Shown here in pieces: positions 4,698-6,916 of a stretch of DNA of 6,916 nucleotides (its first letter is position 1; every line of letters starts with the position of its first letter). The stretch lies in NCBI GenBank assembly GCA_002509495.1, contig DAEV01000001.1, positions 1-6,916 of the forward strand, given 5' to 3'. A program made the translations under genes and the position numbers. A model generated the notes under the pieces. The model saw only the letters and a list, made by a program, of their open reading frames with translations, was not told where the DNA came from and did not search any database. The DNA comes from Methanolinea sp. UBA473 (GTDB lineage Archaea > Halobacteriota > Methanomicrobia > Methanomicrobiales > Methanospirillaceae).

Positions 4698-5744
4698 ATG
4701 AGGGAGGAGCGACAATTGGGTGAATGCGTGCCGGACAGGATCATGGTACCGGAGGGATGGGAGACTGTACCCTCGCACCTGAAAAAGCGGGGCTTCGGGG
4801 TGGTGTATGTAATCGGGGCCGCCGATCGCGGCAAGACCACCTTCAGCCGCTGGCTGGTGGGACAGCTGTCGCCCGGGGCCATGACAGGGTTCCTGGACTG
4901 CGACATCGGGCAGTCCACGATCGGGCCTCCGGCGACGGTCGGGCTCGCCCTGTATCACGGGGATGCAGGGGTGCCGGTTGCCACCCGTCTCAGGTTCGTA
5001 GGAGCAGTCACTCCGAGCGGCCATATGGTGCAGGAACTCGTGGGGGCACTGCGGCTGAAGGAGAAAGCCCGCGAGGAGAAGGTATCCTTTCTTGTGATCG
5101 ACTCCCCGGGCTGGGTTGTGGAGCCCTCGGCCCAGGAGTTCCATGTCCGCATGATCGACCTTCTGGCCCCGGACATCGTTGTCGCGATCCAGCGCGGGGA
5201 GGAACTCGAGGGAATCCTGGTGAATTTCCGGCGCCATCCGTCGATCCGGATCATGGAATTCCCGTCTTCTCCCCTGGCGACGGAAAGGAAGCGGGACTGG
5301 CGCAGGATGTACCGGTACCAGCGGTTCTCATCTTACTTCTCGGATGCGGTTCCCCGGACGCTGTCCCTCCACGGGATGGGGGTGCACGGCAGGATGCCGG
5401 ACTCGTTCCGGGACGAGGCATGGCACAACCTCCTGATTGCACTCTGCGACCCCGAGATGATGGTGATCGCGCTGGGACTCGTCGAACGGCTGGACCTGGC
5501 GAAGGGGGAGATCGTCTTCCGCGCACCTCCCCACGACCCTTCCCTCGTGGCTTCGGTGCACGTGGGGTCTATCCAGGTGGATCTTTCTGTTCCCCCCGGG
5601 CGGGCAGTACCGGATACCCGGCATCCGATAGCGCCGTATACATCCGCTCCGCGTGGGGGGGACCCCGCACCTCGAGCTCCAGTTCCACCCGCATCAGGTG
5701 AAGGGGGAGATCAGGGGCGGTCCGTTCCTGATCAATCCGGCTGA
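4698..5744 (+). CDS. Clp1/Grc3-like polynucleotide 5'-kinase
   Basis: This protein of up to 348 residues belongs to the Clp1_P family; archaeal members phosphorylate 5'-hydroxyl ends of RNA (and DNA) with ATP or GTP. The P-loop is GAADRGKTTF (40-49, K46). It is followed by DCDIGQS (67-73), the family motif FVGAVTPSGHMVQELVGALRL (100-120), a Walker-B-like FLVIDSPGW (131-139), and an Arg-rich lid region (197-206). The start is uncertain. AGGGAGGAG (4701-4709) is a strong Shine-Dalgarno inside the longest reading, 6 nt before an in-frame TTG at 4716, so TTG 4716 may be the true start; GTG 4728 and ATG 4743 are also possible. The domain seems to end near GSIQVDLS (290-297). The remaining roughly 50 residues are Pro/Gly/Ala-rich and antisense to the lyase's ACT domain. 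It may be cotranscribed with the kinase gene upstream. Confidence 0.82.
   Translation: MREERQLGECVPDRIMVPEGWETVPSHLKKRGFGVVYVIGAADRGKTTFSRWLVGQLSPGAMTGFLDCDIGQSTIGPPATVGLALYHGDAGVPVATRLRFVGAVTPSGHMVQELVGALRLKEKAREEKVSFLVIDSPGWVVEPSAQEFHVRMIDLLAPDIVVAIQRGEELEGILVNFRRHPSIRIMEFPSSPLATERKRDWRRMYRYQRFSSYFSDAVPRTLSLHGMGVHGRMPDSFRDEAWHNLLIALCDPEMMVIALGLVERLDLAKGEIVFRAPPHDPSLVASVHVGSIQVDLSVPPGRAVPDTRHPIAPYTSAPRGGDPAPRAPVPPASGEGGDQGRSVPDQSG
4701..4718 (+). promoter_or_regulatory. Shine-Dalgarno that favours a TTG start for the RNA kinase
   Basis: AGGGAGGAG at 4701-4709 is followed by CGACAA and TTG at 4716-4718, in frame with the kinase. With the ATG at 4698 the motif would be inside the coding region and serve nothing. 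Confidence 0.45.
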
Positions 5745-6804
5745 TCACGGCACCTTCCCTGGCTACGAGGGCCAGAAGGGCGGGGAGCGACCGGGCCCCT
5801 TCCTCGGTGCAGACAGTGAGGCGCTGGATCCTTCCCGTGTCGTACAGACTCTTTTTCAGGATCCTTGTCAGGAGAAATGCGTCCACGTTCCCGCCGCTGA
5901 TGACCAGCACCACCTTTTCGCCCGGCTGCACCGTGATGGTTCCCGAAAGGAGTGCGGCGAGGGGGGCCGCTCCCGCACCCTCGGCCAGGACCTTCTTTCT
6001 CTCCAGGAGGGCCAGCACGGCGTCCAGGAGAGCGGTCTCCTCCACCAGCACCACCTCCTCGATGAGGTCCCGGAGGAGGGGGTATGTCTCTGTTCCGGTC
6101 CTCTTCACCCGGATCCCGTCCGCGATGGAGGGTTTTGCATCTACGGTGACCGGCCCCTTCGATCTGAGGGCTTCGTATGCGGATGGACAGGCGGCAGCCT
6201 GGACACCCACGATCCGGACCCCCGGCCGGAGGGCTTTTCCCGCAACGGCAATCCCCGCGATCAGCCCCCCTCCTCCCACAGGAGCCAGGATCATGCCCGC
6301 GTCCGGGAGGTCTTCGAGGATCTCGAGGCCAATGGTCCCCTGCCCGGCGATCACGAGGGGGTCGTCGTAGGGGTGGATGAAGACCATCCCCTGCTGCTGC
6401 GAGAGTTCCCTGGCATGTGCGATGCTCTCCTCGAGGCTTGTTCCCCGCAGGAGCACCCGGGCCCCGTATCCCTCGGTCGCCTCCTGCTTGGAGAGGGAGA
6501 CCCATTCGGGCATGACGATGGTGGCATGGACCCCTGCCATGGAAGCCGCAACGGCCACCCCCTGGGCGTGGTTCCCGGCCGAGGCGGCGATCACCCCCGC
6601 CTTCCCTATCTCCTCCCGCCGGGAAAGGATCCTGGTTGCAGCCCCGCGAACCTTGAAGGAACCGGCCTTCTGCATGCATTCCAGTTTGAGGTACACCTCG
6701 GCCCCTGACTGTTCCGAGAACGTGGGGGAGTAGATGAGAGGGGTGCGGATGACTTTCCCCCGCAGGAGAGAGGCCGCCTGCTCGATGTCTGCCAGGGAGA
6801 CCAT
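5569..6804 (-). CDS. ilvA: Threonine ammonia-lyase with C-terminal ACT domain
   Basis: This 411-residue PLP enzyme deaminates threonine to 2-oxobutanoate, the first step toward isoleucine. The fold-type II domain (about 1-320) shows the PLP lysine K51 (AGSFKVRGA), SAGNHAQG (75-82), the phosphate-binding loop PVGGGGLIAG (175-184), EGAGAAP (275-281) and SGGNVD (303-308). An ACT domain follows (about 326-400), as in the ~400-residue catabolic/IlvA2 class, suggesting allosteric control by an amino acid. ATG 6804 gives the expected N terminus (MVSLADIEQA). The start codon lies within a perfect palindrome. No good Shine-Dalgarno is present, so the message may be leaderless. The tdcB-like name is an alternative; serine could be a second substrate. 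Its 3' end overlaps the RNA kinase gene by 176 bp, head-on. The ACT domain itself extends to about 5605, so this reading is the conserved one. Confidence 0.88.
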   Translation of the reverse strand: MVSLADIEQAASLLRGKVIRTPLIYSPTFSEQSGAEVYLKLECMQKAGSFKVRGAATRILSRREEIGKAGVIAASAGNHAQGVAVAASMAGVHATIVMPEWVSLSKQEATEGYGARVLLRGTSLEESIAHARELSQQQGMVFIHPYDDPLVIAGQGTIGLEILEDLPDAGMILAPVGGGGLIAGIAVAGKALRPGVRIVGVQAAACPSAYEALRSKGPVTVDAKPSIADGIRVKRTGTETYPLLRDLIEEVVLVEETALLDAVLALLERKKVLAEGAGAAPLAALLSGTITVQPGEKVVLVISGGNVDAFLLTRILKKSLYDTGRIQRLTVCTEEGARSLPALLALVAREGAVISRIDQERTAPDLPLHLMRVELELEVRGPPHAERMYTALSDAGYPVLPARGEQKDPPG

Positions 6805-6815
6805 TCAATGAATGG
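6801..6815. promoter_or_regulatory. Palindrome across the lyase start codon
   Basis: CCATTCA (6801-6807), A, TGAATGG (6809-6815) is a perfect 7-bp inverted repeat with a 1-bp centre. It contains the start codon of the lyase (CAT on the plus strand at 6802-6804). A repressor binding here would block the promoter/start region. A weak TATA-like GGAATATC lies at 6839-6832 on the minus strand. Confidence 0.3.
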
Positions 6816-6863
6816 ATGTTCCTTCCCCGCTGATATTCCTTCTCCCGCGGGGTGAGCGTTATC

Positions 6864-6916
6864 ATGGCACCCGTTGACATATCCCCCGTTGGCAACAGCG
6901 CTCATCGCCGGGATCA
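6864..6916 (+). CDS. Possible start of a divergent gene, cut by window end
   Basis: ATG at 6864 opens a frame (MAPVDISPVGNSAHRRD) that stays open to the window edge. GGGGTGA (6849-6855) lies 8 nt before it, a good Shine-Dalgarno. It would be transcribed divergently from the lyase gene with about 60 bp between the two starts. Seventeen codons are too few to recognise a family. Confidence 0.3.
   Translation, partial: MAPVDISPVGNSAHRRD

Noticed and set aside
4724..5701. 325-codon shifted frame inside the RNA kinase gene
   Set aside because: Low-complexity shadow without a P-loop; the true frame carries the Clp1 motifs.
5732..6895. 387-codon minus-strand frame overlapping the lyase gene
   Set aside because: Shifted frame of the lyase gene; Gly/Arg/Pro-rich, although its first ~35 residues upstream of the lyase look more ordinary.

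Overview
The window looks like a chromosomal segment of a GC-rich archaeon, most likely a methanogenic euryarchaeon of the Methanomicrobiales type. This placement is inference. It rests on an archaeal XerA-type recombinase, a single-domain archaeal Clp1/Grc3-like polynucleotide kinase, archaeal promoter architecture (an AT-rich TATA-like box about 27 bp before a start codon with no leader), and Shine-Dalgarno variants of the GGTGATC type. No rRNA, tRNA, CRISPR array or insertion sequence was seen.

Layout. Positions 1-172 hold four degenerate tandem repeats with a 40-46 nt period, cut by the window edge. Positions 173-839 are a long non-coding stretch with clustered GGGATC/GATCCC palindromes, T-tracts and an inverted repeat just before the xerA promoter. 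xerA occupies 840-1799 (+) with all six catalytic residues. Positions 1800-2128 are GC-rich and full of possible hairpins but hold no convincing gene. Next comes an AT-richer island: a possible 69-residue small protein on the minus strand (2129-2338) with a very good ribosome binding site, and an AT-rich, probably bidirectional promoter (2350-2395).

The core of the window is a three-gene partner-switching cassette on the plus strand: a STAS anti-anti-sigma-like protein (2483-2854), a membrane protein fusing a LytS/YhcK-type 5TM receptor to a SpoIIE/RsbU-type PP2C phosphatase (2877-4241), and an RsbW/SpoIIAB-like GHKL kinase (4238-4669, ATGA overlap). By family logic, the kinase phosphorylates the STAS protein, the membrane phosphatase reverses this on a signal, and unphosphorylated STAS protein sequesters the kinase. 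In bacteria the kinase's other partner is usually a sigma factor. Archaea have none, so the real output here is unknown, and this is the most interesting point of the window.

Downstream on the same strand, 46 bp after the last codon, is a Clp1/Grc3-like RNA 5'-kinase (4698-5744). It converges on and overlaps by 176 bp a threonine ammonia-lyase with an ACT domain (5569-6804, minus). At the right edge a possible plus-strand gene begins at 6864, divergent from the lyase gene, and is cut off by the window end.
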